In this document: piece after piece, positions 1 to 9,492 of the stretch
Layout of the letters: each line of letters starts with the position of its first letter
How positions within the stretch are numbered: the first letter of the stretch is position 1
NCBI GenBank assembly: GCA_019429255.1
Contig: JAHYIY010000003.1
Span: forward strand, 62,001 to 126,000
Reading direction: 5' to 3'
Source of the DNA: Desulfuromonadales bacterium
GTDB lineage: Bacteria > Desulfobacterota > Desulfuromonadia > Desulfuromonadales > Geopsychrobacteraceae
Length of the DNA stretch: 64,000 bases
Notes under the pieces: generated by a model
Told to the model about the DNA's origin: nothing
Seen by the model: the letters and a program-made list of their open reading frames with translations, nothing else
Databases searched by the model: none
Position numbers and translations under genes: made by a program

Positions 1-1562
1 GTACCCCACCGTTGCAAAAATCTTCTTTCCAATTCAACACTACCGACCAGGAGATGTTTACCGCCAATCACATCGCCTTCATCATTGACTGTCCCGAGGG
101 AATGATATTTAAAACCCCTGACACTACGATCCCCACCGGCAAAATAGCGCATAGAAACCGGCAGGGTATTGAATTCATGACGGTGCCAGGTCGTCCCCCC
201 ACGCAAACGGATGAAAACAGAAAAGCGCTGTGGCAAGGGAACCAGAGTCGCGGCATCAATAGAGAGTTGCAGCAACGAGGTATCAGAAAACCAGTTTTCA
301 TCAGCTCCCTGCACTTCTAGCTGGACCTTACTACCGCGCACAGGAGTCAACGGATGATCCATCTGCTGCCAACCCAAACGAGCTCCCAGCAACAACAATT
401 GCGTCCGTTTATCATCATCAGCAATGCGCGAGCGCTCTGTTGTCGTGCGGACAAACAATGATCCTTTGTAACCTCGGCCAAATGACCGCCGATATTCGGC
501 TTCGCCGAATACTTCACGGCGGTAATAGGTGTCAACATCTTCCCGTTCTGTCCCGATGGTCAACAAGGTCAAACTATCAAGGCGGCGACGATCGGGAATA
601 ATGTAGCTAGTCTCAAGCTGTTGGCGCCATTGGGCCAGGAGCGCCTTACCTACCAGTTCGTGAGCAGACCCCCAGAGGTTCAGATGGCGATAATCAAGAG
701 AAATCCTGCCGCCGGTATCGGTACCATAGCCGATTCCCGGTCGCAAGCGATGGCGCGGTAACGGCAACAATTCGACTTCCACCGGCACCTGAAAGTTTTC
801 CTCATATTGCGGCATGGCGCGGACTGAAACAGAACGGAACAAATCAGCATCAATAAGATTCACCTGGGTTTTGCCGAGTTGACTGTATGAAAAAACGTCC
901 CCTTGTTTGAAACTGACAAACCGTTTAAGAAAGTGCTCGGGGTAACCACCACGATCGACATAACTGATTGTCCCGAAATGATACTGTCCGCCGGTTAAAA
1001 AGCGCAGATCGATATCGGCGCGCCGTTCTTGCAGATGAACCTCAATGCGATGAACACTAAAGGTCGCATCCAGGTAGCCAAGGGCAGCAGCTTCCTGACG
1101 CAAAGCCCCTTTGCCTTGTTCGTAGAGATCCTGCCGCAGGACATCATTTTCTTTCAAAGGGAATTCTTGTAATAACCGTAACAGATTGGGATGATCTGAC
1201 CCGGCTCCTGATATGTCTTTGTAGAAACTGGTGATTAACAGTGGTGCCCCGGTATCCACATCAATAATGATGCGGAAGTGGGCTGCAGCAGGCTGGTCCA
1301 GTCGGGTTGTGACCGTACTGTAGAAAAAACCATAGGGTTCGATGATCTCTTTAACTAACCTTGGCAGCCGGCGTTGATAGGATCCCAGACGCTGTCGGTT
1401 AAGACGATCATCTTCAGCAGACAACATGGGCGCAGCTAAAGCCTCCCTGATGATCTGTTGCAGGAAGGGTTCGCTACTGCGCACATCGACATCCAGACGC
1501 GCAGCATAAGCTGTTGAAGAGAAAATGATGAATAAAAGCAGGAAAAGAATAGCAAGACGCAT
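1..1562 (-). CDS. tamA: TamA-like Omp85 outer-membrane assembly protein, 3' end missing
   Basis: Partial gene: the start lies at 1562 and the C-terminal end runs off the left edge, leaving about 520 residues. The translation opens with a hydrophobic signal peptide ending near an AYA motif (about residues 1-20). POTRA-type repeats follow, then a beta-barrel surface-antigen region. The barrel carries a GGDRSVRGF stretch near the end of the fragment; the RGF element is the lid-lock motif known in Omp85 proteins. Size and single-barrel layout fit TamA better than BamA, because the POTRA region is short (about 250 residues). TamA inserts beta-barrel proteins into the outer membrane together with the inner-membrane protein TamB, which often lies just downstream and so would be outside this window (inference). 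No good ribosome-binding site is visible before the start. Confidence 0.85.
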   Translation of the reverse strand, partial: MRLAILFLLLFIIFSSTAYAARLDVDVRSSEPFLQQIIREALAAPMLSAEDDRLNRQRLGSYQRRLPRLVKEIIEPYGFFYSTVTTRLDQPAAAHFRIIIDVDTGAPLLITSFYKDISGAGSDHPNLLRLLQEFPLKENDVLRQDLYEQGKGALRQEAAALGYLDATFSVHRIEVHLQERRADIDLRFLTGGQYHFGTISYVDRGGYPEHFLKRFVSFKQGDVFSYSQLGKTQVNLIDADLFRSVSVRAMPQYEENFQVPVEVELLPLPRHRLRPGIGYGTDTGGRISLDYRHLNLWGSAHELVGKALLAQWRQQLETSYIIPDRRRLDSLTLLTIGTEREDVDTYYRREVFGEAEYRRSFGRGYKGSLFVRTTTERSRIADDDKRTQLLLLGARLGWQQMDHPLTPVRGSKVQLEVQGADENWFSDTSLLQLSIDAATLVPLPQRFSVFIRLRGGTTWHRHEFNTLPVSMRYFAGGDRSVRGFKYHSLGTVNDEGDVIGGKHLLVGSVELERRFLQRWG

Positions 1563-1634
1563 CTGGTAACGGTATCTCAGGACCGGATCGATAATGATGT
1601 CATGAAAAACAGAATAAAGAACTAACACCACTGG

Positions 1635-1663
1635 ATTATAACATTATTTGCCAGGTCTGTCGT
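1635..1663 (-). promoter_or_regulatory. Sigma-70-type promoter for tamA
   Basis: On the minus strand, ACGACA (1663-1658) and a perfect TATAAT (1640-1635) are separated by 17 bases. The start of tamA follows about 70 bases downstream. Found by reading only. Confidence 0.5.
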
Positions 1664-1699
1664 GTTCCCATACAACCGCACGTGAAAAGGACAATCGTG

Positions 1700-3073
1700 C
1701 TATGCTCTGATCTTAGGAAAAAGAAGAGCCAGGACAAAGACAACCAACGACAAGCCCAGACCAAAAAACAATGGGGGTACGCCGGTTAGCGGGAAAAACC
1801 CCAGCAACACAACGGCGGTTGGCGCCAACATGATCGAAATAAACCCGGCTTTTCGCCAGTTGGTTTTGGGCAGGAAAACAGCAAACAGTAAAGGAAAGCA
1901 GAGGGTGGCACCGCGTAAACCCATGGACAAAAAACTCCAGTCCATAATCGCAGAACCTAAGTTACTGAGCAAAAGAAGAAACGCTGCAATTAAAACGATC
2001 AGGGTGATGAATCGAAACATCAGCAATTCTGATGGCTTGCTCTGCAGCCAGTAACGTAACAGATCAACTTTCAAGGTTGTCGCCACCCCCAGAGCAAGGC
2101 CTGCAGCAGTGCCCACCGCTGCAATCAGCAGGGTGGCAAAGGCGATACCGGCGAAACCTGACGGCAGGTGCAGCAGAATGAAGGTTGGCAGCGCCAGAGC
2201 ACTCTCGATCTCCGGCATGGTTTGACGCATATACAAACCGACAAGAATACCGAACAGTCCCAGAGGGGGGATCAGTGCCGCACTGAGGAACGCACCGCGC
2301 CGCGCTACCAAGCTGTTGTTAGCAGAAAAAATGGCCTGCAGATAGGTCTGGGTCGAAATTACGCCAACCAGCATCGATAGCAGGTCAGATACCCCTTCTT
2401 TCACCCCATAACCAAACAGGCTGAACCAGGGCCAGGCGGCAAAGCCGGCAGTCAAACCACGCCAGCCTCCGGCAAGATCAAGGGCAACGGCACCGGCGAC
2501 GGCCATCGTCAGATAGATCAGCAGCATCTTGATCATGCCGGTCAAACCGGCCGATTTCATGCCGCCACCAAGGGTAAAAAACACCACCAGCATTACGGAG
2601 ATCGCGGCACTGACAACCATAGACAAGTCAAAAAGAACCGCCAGGACGGCCCCACAAGCCAGCAGTTGAGCGACGATCTGGATAAACATACCAACCGCAG
2701 TAAAAAAGCTGGCGGCAGTGCGGACGTGCTCGCCGTGGTACAGAGCAATGAATTCAGGGATGGTCTGCGCCCGACTCTGACGCAGAGGAACAGCAATAAA
2801 TACCCCGAGAAAAAGACAGGCCAGGCCGGCGCCCAGGGTAAACCACCAGGCCGATATGCCGTACATGAAGGCCAGTTGTGCGGTGCCAATAGTAGAAGCG
2901 CCACCGACGAGGGTGCCGGTAATAGCACCAAACACATTGAGGCTCGATGCGGTGCGCCCACTCAGAGCGAAATCGATGCCGCTGGTCGCTTTGACTTTGC
3001 CCCCCCAGGCCAGATAAAAGATTCCGGTCAGGGTGGCAAAAAAGGCAAGAAGAAAGGACAGATCCAGGGTCAT
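1700..3073 (-). CDS. Sodium:solute symporter family (SSS) protein
   Basis: A 457-residue, very hydrophobic protein with about 12-13 predicted membrane helices across its whole length. The layout and glycine-rich stretches (for example GTLVGGASTIGTAQLAF near residues 53-69) fit the sodium:solute symporter superfamily. These proteins use the sodium gradient to import small solutes such as amino acids, sugars, pantothenate or acetate. The substrate cannot be read from the sequence. The gene starts 39 bases after the methionine synthase pair on the same strand, with no terminator between them, so co-transcription is likely. That makes a link to methionine or one-carbon metabolism possible but unproven. 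Confidence 0.8.
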   Translation of the reverse strand: MTLDLSFLLAFFATLTGIFYLAWGGKVKATSGIDFALSGRTASSLNVFGAITGTLVGGASTIGTAQLAFMYGISAWWFTLGAGLACLFLGVFIAVPLRQSRAQTIPEFIALYHGEHVRTAASFFTAVGMFIQIVAQLLACGAVLAVLFDLSMVVSAAISVMLVVFFTLGGGMKSAGLTGMIKMLLIYLTMAVAGAVALDLAGGWRGLTAGFAAWPWFSLFGYGVKEGVSDLLSMLVGVISTQTYLQAIFSANNSLVARRGAFLSAALIPPLGLFGILVGLYMRQTMPEIESALALPTFILLHLPSGFAGIAFATLLIAAVGTAAGLALGVATTLKVDLLRYWLQSKPSELLMFRFITLIVLIAAFLLLLSNLGSAIMDWSFLSMGLRGATLCFPLLFAVFLPKTNWRKAGFISIMLAPTAVVLLGFFPLTGVPPLFFGLGLSLVVFVLALLFPKIRA

Positions 3074-3112
3074 CAGTCAACCGGAGTGATGCAATAACAA
3101 ACGGCAAACAGA

Positions 3113-5542
3113 TCAGACGGCAAAATATTTCGCCTGAGGATGATAAGCGATAATCGCGGAGGTCGTCATCTCCGGCACCATTTCAAAGGATTCCGTCAGA
3201 CTGACCCCGATCCGTTCAGGGTGCAGCAACTGAAATACCGGCCCATGGGCCGCCAATTCGGGGCAGGCCGGATAGCCGAAGCCGTAGCGTGAACCCTGAT
3301 ACCCTTGCGCCACATAGGCAGCCATGTCGGTATGGCCGGCTTGAATCCCCATCTCGATGCGCATCTGTTCATGCCAGTATTCGGCCAGGGCATCAGTCAG
3401 TTCCACCCCCAGGCCATGGAGCATCAGGTAATCGTGGTAGCTGTCAGCAGCATAGAGTTCGTAGGTTACCCGCGCCAGTTTTTCGCCAAGGGTCACGACA
3501 AAAAAACCAACCTTGTCCCCTCCCTCCTCCTGACTGTGATAGAAATCGGCAATACATAAACCGGCAGCGCTTTGCTGGCGCGGAAAATCGAATGAGTAGT
3601 CCTGCCCGGCATGCTGGACGATGAGTTGGTTTTCACGACTGAAACAATTGAAGTAACCATAAGTAACCTTCGGCTCGAACCAGCCTTCACCTAAGCCTTC
3701 ATTTTTTAGCCGCTCATAGAGGGGCAACACCGTTTCCTGCTGCAGACGCTCGTAGTCTTCTTTGGCTAATTTCCCGCGCCGGTAACCCCAACGACCACGG
3801 AACAGGGCTGGTTGATTGAGATAATCAAAGAGTTTTTCCGGGTTGATATCCAGCACTTGACGATCACCGATAAAAGGAACCTGCGGACACTCCCACTGAC
3901 GATCAATCACGGTGGTTTGCGCACCGGGGCGATTAGGTGCTATGGCGCTTTCAGACCAGCTTGTTGATATCAACTCTCCGGCTTCAAAGGCGCGTATGGC
4001 TTTGAGGCCATCGAAAGCATCGGCACAGTACACCACCGGAGCCTGATATTGTGGTACACAATCCTGTGCGACATACTTTCGGGTCAAAGCGGCTCCACCA
4101 AGCAGCACCGGCAGATTGAGGCCAACATCGCTAAACTGAGCCAGGTTGTCTTTCATCAGCATCGCTGATTTGACCAGTAGACCGGAAAGGCCGATAACCT
4201 CGACCTGGTACTCTTTGGCTTTGGCGATTATTTCTTCGGCCGGGACCTTGATGCCGATATTGAAGACCTTGTAACCATTATTAGTGAGAATAATATCAAC
4301 CAGATTTTTGCCGATATCGTGGACATCGCCGGCGACGGTGGCGAGCAATATTTTGACCTGCCCGTCCTGGTCGATTTTTTCCATGTAGGGTTCGAGCAGC
4401 GCCACACTGAGTTTCATGACCTCCGCGGATTGCAGAACAAAGGGCAGCAGCAAGTCGCCACGACCGAAGAGATCACCGACTTCGCGCATCGCCGGTACCA
4501 GCAGGCGATTAACGATATCCAGGGGTTTCCAGCGCCCACGCAATTCGGCCAGAAGGTCTTCAAGACCATCCTTGTCGCCTTTAAGTACCTTATGGCGCAA
4601 CTGTTCTTCGAGACGCAACGGTGGGGCGTCCTCATCCTGATCTTTATCAGTAGCTTGCTCGAAATAATCGATAAAAGCCATCAAAGCATCAGGATGACGA
4701 TCGAAAAGCAAATCGTAACAGATTTCCCGGTCCTTTTCGCTGATAGCTGAATATGGCAACACCTTGGCCGCATCAACGATAGCGGTATTGAGCCCGGCTT
4801 CAACCGCCTCATGCAGAAAAACCGAATTGAGAACCTTGCGCGCTGCCGGGCGCAACCCAAAACTGATATTGCTGACACCCAGAGTAAAGCCAACGCCCGG
4901 TAATTCACGGCGCACCAGCTTGATCGCCTCAAGGGTTTCAATCGCTGAGCGACGCATGGTCTCATCACCGGAGCCGACGGTAAAGGTCAGCAGATCGAAC
5001 AACAGGTCCTGTGGACGCAAGCCGTGGAGGTTGACGGCACGATGATAGATTTCTTTAGCAACTGCCACTTTTCTGGTACAGGTCAAAGCCATCCCTTCGA
5101 GATCGATCACCAGAGCAACCACCGCAGCACCGAATTTTTTTGCCATTTTACAGATTCGATCAAGATTGGCGCCACCGTCTTCCAGGTTAATGGAATTGAT
5201 AATAGCGCGCCCCGGATACAGCGGCAGAACCTGTTCAAGGGTGTCGGGGCTGGTAGAATCAAACATCAGCGGGGCTTTACAGGATCCGGCAAACAGGCGC
5301 GTCAAACGGATCATGTCGGTCAATTCATCACGCCCGGCATAGGCGACACACAGATCAATCACCTGGGCCCCGCGGGCTTCCTGATCCAGAGCTACTTTCA
5401 GACAGGCGTTATCATCTTCAGCGATCAGCGCCTCTTTGAAGGCCTTGGAGCCATTGGGGTTACAACGTTCGCCGATCAACAGTGGCGGGATTTCCTGATG
5501 CAATTCGACGGCCTGATAAAGGCTGGCAACAGAAGCTTTCAT
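3113..5542 (-). CDS. metH: Cobalamin-dependent methionine synthase, folate/B12/activation part
   Basis: This 809-residue protein holds the second to fourth modules of MetH. A pterin-binding domain spans about residues 15-260 (GERCNPNGSKAF near the start, as in methyltetrahydrofolate enzymes). A four-helix cap covers about 310-390. The B12-binding domain follows, with DVHDIG at 406-411, where His408 is the expected lower cobalt ligand. The C-terminal activation domain (about 560-809) has the conserved R-x-GFGYPACP region near 752-761 that binds S-adenosylmethionine. The homocysteine-binding first module is missing here but encoded by the preceding gene, whose stop overlaps this start as ATGA. 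An upstream in-frame start at 5668 would only add residues read from another frame of that neighbour, so I reject it. The two proteins must work together as one enzyme (inference). Confidence 0.92.
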   Translation of the reverse strand: MKASVASLYQAVELHQEIPPLLIGERCNPNGSKAFKEALIAEDDNACLKVALDQEARGAQVIDLCVAYAGRDELTDMIRLTRLFAGSCKAPLMFDSTSPDTLEQVLPLYPGRAIINSINLEDGGANLDRICKMAKKFGAAVVALVIDLEGMALTCTRKVAVAKEIYHRAVNLHGLRPQDLLFDLLTFTVGSGDETMRRSAIETLEAIKLVRRELPGVGFTLGVSNISFGLRPAARKVLNSVFLHEAVEAGLNTAIVDAAKVLPYSAISEKDREICYDLLFDRHPDALMAFIDYFEQATDKDQDEDAPPLRLEEQLRHKVLKGDKDGLEDLLAELRGRWKPLDIVNRLLVPAMREVGDLFGRGDLLLPFVLQSAEVMKLSVALLEPYMEKIDQDGQVKILLATVAGDVHDIGKNLVDIILTNNGYKVFNIGIKVPAEEIIAKAKEYQVEVIGLSGLLVKSAMLMKDNLAQFSDVGLNLPVLLGGAALTRKYVAQDCVPQYQAPVVYCADAFDGLKAIRAFEAGELISTSWSESAIAPNRPGAQTTVIDRQWECPQVPFIGDRQVLDINPEKLFDYLNQPALFRGRWGYRRGKLAKEDYERLQQETVLPLYERLKNEGLGEGWFEPKVTYGYFNCFSRENQLIVQHAGQDYSFDFPRQQSAAGLCIADFYHSQEEGGDKVGFFVVTLGEKLARVTYELYAADSYHDYLMLHGLGVELTDALAEYWHEQMRIEMGIQAGHTDMAAYVAQGYQGSRYGFGYPACPELAAHGPVFQLLHPERIGVSLTESFEMVPEMTTSAIIAYHPQAKYFAV

Positions 5543-6462
5543 CGCGTCACCTCCCGCTGGGCCGGGGTAACGCCGCCAAGCCGCGCTGTCAAAGCAGCGA
5601 TATGGGCCGGGCTGGTGCCACAGCAACCACCAACAATGCTGACCCCCTGTTGGGTAACAAAGCGCCACATCTGCTCAGCAAAATCTTCCGGCGCTAAGGG
5701 GTAATGGGTTTTACCATCGACAACCTCGGGCATCCCCTGGTTCGGAATCACCGAAATGCGCCCAGGCCAATGCTGGCTGAGATAATGAACATGGGATACC
5801 ATGTCTTTAGGTCCAGTCGCACAATTCAGCCCCAAAGACAGCAAGGGGAAGGGTTCCAGGGAGGCAACAACCGCAGCTATATCGCTACCGACCAGCATCG
5901 TTCCCTGCTGTTCGATGGTCACCGACGCCAGTACCGGCAATTCCAATCCACCGGCTTCAAGCATTTCAAAGGCCGCGATTACGGCGGTTTTGGTCTGCAG
6001 CATATCCTGGCAGGTCTCAATAATCAGGCAATCAACGCCGGCATCAAGCAAGGCGGCAATCTGTTCGGTTGTTGCACTCTTTAAGCCGTCAACATCGATG
6101 TGGCCAAGGGATGGCAACTTGGTCCCGGGCCCAACAGAACCAGCAATAAAACGTCCTTCGCGACCGGCTATAGCCTGCCTGGCAATCTCAACCGCCTGCA
6201 TGTTGATTTCCCGCACCTTGTCCTGCAGGCCATATTCGGCCAATACGATGCGCGAAGCGCCAAAGGTGTTAGTCTCCAGCACCATAGCCCCGGCAGCGAG
6301 CATCTCGGAATGCAGGCGCGCAATATGGTGTGGAGCGGTCAGATTGAGAAGTTCGTTACACCCTTCGCAATCGTTCCATTCCCCAGGCAAGATATCAAAA
6401 AGCTGCAGGTTTGTTCCGCAAGCACCATCGAATATTAAAATAGGGCATTCTGTTAGTAGCAT
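5539..6462 (-). CDS. metH: Homocysteine S-methyltransferase module of a split methionine synthase
   Basis: A 307-residue protein that matches the N-terminal zinc barrel of MetH/BHMT. The three zinc-binding cysteines are visible: C214 in GLNCATG and C280-C281 in GGCCGT. It would bind and activate homocysteine for methylation. The next gene supplies the folate, cobalamin and activation modules and overlaps this one by four bases, so translation is probably coupled. Together they total about 1116 residues, slightly below the 1227 of E. coli MetH. I chose ATG at 6462 over TTG at 6468. The break falls exactly between modules and neither part is damaged, so this is a true split rather than a frameshift. 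Confidence 0.9.
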   Translation of the reverse strand: MLLTECPILIFDGACGTNLQLFDILPGEWNDCEGCNELLNLTAPHHIARLHSEMLAAGAMVLETNTFGASRIVLAEYGLQDKVREINMQAVEIARQAIAGREGRFIAGSVGPGTKLPSLGHIDVDGLKSATTEQIAALLDAGVDCLIIETCQDMLQTKTAVIAAFEMLEAGGLELPVLASVTIEQQGTMLVGSDIAAVVASLEPFPLLSLGLNCATGPKDMVSHVHYLSQHWPGRISVIPNQGMPEVVDGKTHYPLAPEDFAEQMWRFVTQQGVSIVGGCCGTSPAHIAALTARLGGVTPAQREVTR

Positions 6463-6554
6463 CTGCAATCCAGAGAAAAGAAGTTGAGCCAGTCAGGCCT
6501 GAAAGCAATGACAATGGTCATTACCCATATTTTTTAACGGGCAAAATCGCGTTT

Positions 6555-6583
6555 ATAGTAACCAGTGCGGATACCCCTGTCCA
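6555..6583 (-). promoter_or_regulatory. metH: Promoter for the split metH operon
   Basis: On the minus strand TGGACA (6583-6578) and TACTAT (6560-6555) are spaced by 17 bases. The leader of roughly 85 bases holds a small hairpin (AATGAC-CATT-GTCATT) and the palindrome CAGGCCTG. I do not recognise a SAM or cobalamin riboswitch in it. Confidence 0.4.
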
Positions 6584-6601
6584 GTAGCAAGATTTATTGT
6601 C

Positions 6602-6629
6602 TTGACATATATTGAGCTGATATTATTAT
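6602..6629 (+). promoter_or_regulatory. Sigma-70-type promoter for the HDOD-GGDEF gene
   Basis: Perfect TTGACA at 6602-6607, 16-base spacer, TATTAT at 6624-6629. The start codon of the next gene is about 30 bases downstream. It is back-to-back with the metH promoter. Confidence 0.55.
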
Positions 6630-6659
6630 TAAAGTTTAACTATTTATGATCTGGACCCA

Positions 6660-8240
6660 ATGATGAGCTATTCGGAACGTCACAAGACTGGTGATAATGC
6701 CATGCATACAACATTTCAGCACAAAAATATCATCACGATGATTGAGAAGAATCTCAAATTGCCATCCCCACCTGCCATTGCTGTTCATATCCTAAATGCT
6801 GTCAGAAAAGACGAGGCACCACTCACGGCGCTGGGCGATGTAATTGCTAAAGACCCGGCGTTAACGGCAAAAATGCTCAAGATTGCAAATTCCGGAATGT
6901 TCTACTCTCAAGGCAATATATCCAATATTCAACGAGCCATGGTTGTCCTGGGAACCGATATGATCAAAAACATCGCTCTCTCATTTGTCATCTCTTCAGA
7001 TTACCGCAGCAATGAGAATTCCGGCTTTAATATGGATCGATTCTGGCAAAAATCCGTTACAACAGCTGTATCCGCAGAGCTTTTGTCGCGTGAACTGAAC
7101 CAGCAAAATAATAATATTTTTGTTACCGGCCTGCTTAAAGACATCGGTATCCTGGTTATTTCACAAGCTAAAGGCGACATGTACAACAATCTGATAAATG
7201 AATCGGACGACAATGACAGTCTTATCGAGGCCGAGAACAACCTCTATGGTTTCAACCATAGCCAGGTTGGCTATGCACTTTTGAACCACTGGAACCTCGC
7301 AGATGACATTTGTGAACCGATCCTGTACCATCCCTGCCCTGATCGGGCCCCTGACGATCATCAACAAACGGCTAAAATTCTCTATTTTGCTGGACAACTT
7401 GCTTCTTTGTGTCGTGACTATGGTGCGGTTACCACCGCGCCGATACTGCAGGGATTGCTTGGTAAACATTTCGGACTGACAGAGCAACAGACCTATCGGT
7501 TACTCGATGAAGCTGCGACCAAAAGCAATGAAATTATAAAATTTTTTGAGATTAAATCAGATGAGATGGTGCCTTATTCAGTTCTGCTACAGCAAGCCAA
7601 TGCGGAATTAACGCGGATCAACCTGAGCAAGGAACAGATGGTTTTGGAACTCAACGTTGCGCGGGTAAAAGCAGAACGCATATCATGCCGGCTTAAGGAG
7701 AGCAATGCACGTCTGCGTGAACTTGTTTACCGAGATGGCATTACCGGTCTCTATAATCATCGTTATTTTCATCAAACCCTGGACAAGGAACTATCACGTT
7801 CAAAACGCTATCACTCATCCCTTTCCCTCATCCTCTTTGATCTTGATCATTTTAAAAAGATCAATGATCGTTATGGTCATCCAGCGGGGGACGTGATCCT
7901 GATGAATATTGCCAAAGCAGTCTCCTCCGCCGTGCGCCCCTGCGACATTGTTGCGCGCTACGGGGGTGATGAGTTTGCGATCATTCTTCCTGAAACCGGC
8001 GTTGAAGGGGCACGAGTCTTTGCGTCACGACTGCGCCGCTGTATTGAGGGAATTGCTACCAATCATCAGGATCAGATCATATACGTAACCATGAGTGCCG
8101 GCCTGACAACAACCACCCCGGAAACCAGGGAGGTTACTAAGGACGAATTGATTTTGGCTACCGATCAGGCCCTCATGCTGTCAAAAAGCAGTGGCAGAAA
8201 TCAGGTATCTTCTTTGGATATGCGGCATATCGAAAGCTGA
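6660..8240 (+). CDS. HDOD domain and GGDEF diguanylate cyclase fusion
   Basis: 526 residues. An HDOD domain covers about residues 30-230; it is a catalytically inactive HD-like fold found in signalling proteins. A coiled-coil linker lies at about 305-355. The GGDEF domain (about 356-515) has an intact GGDEF motif at 435-439. Just before it, RPCD at 426-429 sits at the right distance for the inhibitory c-di-GMP site (RxxD). Active c-di-GMP synthesis with product feedback is therefore expected. No membrane segment is visible, so it is probably cytoplasmic. Start is uncertain: ATG at 6660 or 6663 has a poor ribosome-binding site, and an ATG at 6702 is possible without losing domains. It is monocistronic and next to the lipid-transport operon. 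Confidence 0.88.
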   Translation: MMSYSERHKTGDNAMHTTFQHKNIITMIEKNLKLPSPPAIAVHILNAVRKDEAPLTALGDVIAKDPALTAKMLKIANSGMFYSQGNISNIQRAMVVLGTDMIKNIALSFVISSDYRSNENSGFNMDRFWQKSVTTAVSAELLSRELNQQNNNIFVTGLLKDIGILVISQAKGDMYNNLINESDDNDSLIEAENNLYGFNHSQVGYALLNHWNLADDICEPILYHPCPDRAPDDHQQTAKILYFAGQLASLCRDYGAVTTAPILQGLLGKHFGLTEQQTYRLLDEAATKSNEIIKFFEIKSDEMVPYSVLLQQANAELTRINLSKEQMVLELNVARVKAERISCRLKESNARLRELVYRDGITGLYNHRYFHQTLDKELSRSKRYHSSLSLILFDLDHFKKINDRYGHPAGDVILMNIAKAVSSAVRPCDIVARYGGDEFAIILPETGVEGARVFASRLRRCIEGIATNHQDQIIYVTMSAGLTTTTPETREVTKDELILATDQALMLSKSSGRNQVSSLDMRHIES

Positions 8241-8322
8241 TGAATGCCGCACTGACAACGTTTTTTACACCATTGGGACTGAACCAACTGGCTACGCAAC
8301 CAGTAACATGGTAAATTGATAG

Positions 8323-8348
8323 TTATTGTGACAGATCCTCCACAATAA
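8323..8348. promoter_or_regulatory. Inverted repeat just before the mla-type operon
   Basis: TTATTGTG at 8323-8330 and CACAATAA at 8341-8348 are perfect 8-base inverted arms with a 10-base spacer. It sits 10 bases before the first start codon, so it could be an operator or a leader hairpin close to the ribosome-binding site. Confidence 0.3.
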
Positions 8349-8358
8349 CAGGCCTGCC

Positions 8359-9492
8359 ATGACTGAGTCAGCTAACGCAAAATACACGCTCGCCCCCATC
8401 GACAATGGTTTATTGCTACATTTGACCGGTGACTGGTCTTTCACTGCCGGCGTTCCTGACATTTATCCCCTTCTGAGTCATATTGATAACGTCAAAGCGG
8501 CTTTTGTCTCGTTCAACACAGAGCAACTTATTACCTGGGACACCGGCCTGATGACTTTTCTTATTGAATTAATCGATCGCTGTGAACATAAAAACATCCC
8601 GGTTGACAAAACAAACCTGCCCCAGGGAGTCAAACGACTGCTGAATCTAGCCTATGCTGTTCCTGAGCGTAAAGATTCGCGCCGCGCTATCTTGGGGCAA
8701 CCGGTCCTGGCTAAAATAGGCAATGTTACTCTTGAGACGCATCGTTCATGGAACGATATGCTGACTTTTGTTGGTGAACTGTGCAAAGGGACATATAACC
8801 TGATGCGCGGCCGCGCACGTTTGCGCACTGCCGATATGTTCTATCAGATCGAGGCGGCCGGTCCTTCTGCCTTGATGATTATTACTCTGATCAGCACCCT
8901 GGTCGGCATGATTCTGGCTTTTGTTGGAGCTGTACAGTTGCGTCTTTTTGGTGCCGAAATTTTCATCGCCAACCTGGTTGGTCTCGGCATGGCGCGAGAA
9001 ATGGGTGCAATCATGACGGCAATCACTATGGCGGGACGTAGCGGTTCGGCCTATGCTGCTCAAATCGGCACTATGCAGGTTAATGAAGAAATTGATGCCC
9101 TGACAACGATGGGGATCTCCCCTGTGGAATTTCTCGTCTTACCGCGTCTATTGGCGCTATGTATCACCATGCCGATTTTATGTGTCTATTCTATTTTTAT
9201 GGGCATATTTGGCGGCGCTATCGTTAGTGCCGGCCTCTTTGATATTTCTTTTTCTCAGTATTACCTGCAGATACAGGCCTTTGTTGAATTAAAGCATTTC
9301 CTTATCGGGATCATGAAGGCAGCCGTTTTTGGCGTTCTGGTCGCCACAGCCGGTTGTTTTCGTGGTTTGCAATGTGGACGCAGTGCCTCAGCGGTAGGTT
9401 TTGCTGCTACCAGTGCTGTCGTCACCTCCCTGGTACTGATTATCGTTGCCGACGCGGTAATTACTGTTATCTGTCAGGTACTGGGGGTTTAA
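8359..9492 (+). CDS. mlaE: STAS-MlaE fusion, ABC lipid-transport permease
   Basis: A 377-residue inner-membrane permease of the MlaE family. The first ~110 residues form a soluble STAS-like domain, which in E. coli is the separate protein MlaB. The remaining ~260 residues hold the MlaE membrane helices with the typical GLGMAREMGAIMTAITMAGRSGSA region around 210-235. The family moves phospholipids between inner and outer membrane to keep outer-membrane asymmetry. The stop codon overlaps the mlaF start (TAATG), indicating coupled translation. A STAS fusion is common in proteobacterial relatives, so it is a variant rather than an oddity. Confidence 0.92.
   Translation: MTESANAKYTLAPIDNGLLLHLTGDWSFTAGVPDIYPLLSHIDNVKAAFVSFNTEQLITWDTGLMTFLIELIDRCEHKNIPVDKTNLPQGVKRLLNLAYAVPERKDSRRAILGQPVLAKIGNVTLETHRSWNDMLTFVGELCKGTYNLMRGRARLRTADMFYQIEAAGPSALMIITLISTLVGMILAFVGAVQLRLFGAEIFIANLVGLGMAREMGAIMTAITMAGRSGSAYAAQIGTMQVNEEIDALTTMGISPVEFLVLPRLLALCITMPILCVYSIFMGIFGGAIVSAGLFDISFSQYYLQIQAFVELKHFLIGIMKAAVFGVLVATAGCFRGLQCGRSASAVGFAATSAVVTSLVLIIVADAVITVICQVLGV

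Noticed and set aside
5543-5668. Longer N-terminus for the metH C-part, starting at 5668
   Set aside because: The extra 42 residues are read from another frame of the homocysteine module gene and resemble no MetH.
5024-5704. 226-codon plus-strand frame opposite the split metH genes
   Set aside because: Antisense to both MetH parts, whose motifs are intact; no recognisable domain.
6463-6580. Possible cobalamin or SAM riboswitch in the metH leader
   Set aside because: Leader is under 100 bases, with only small hairpins; no B12 box or SAM-I-like junction is visible.
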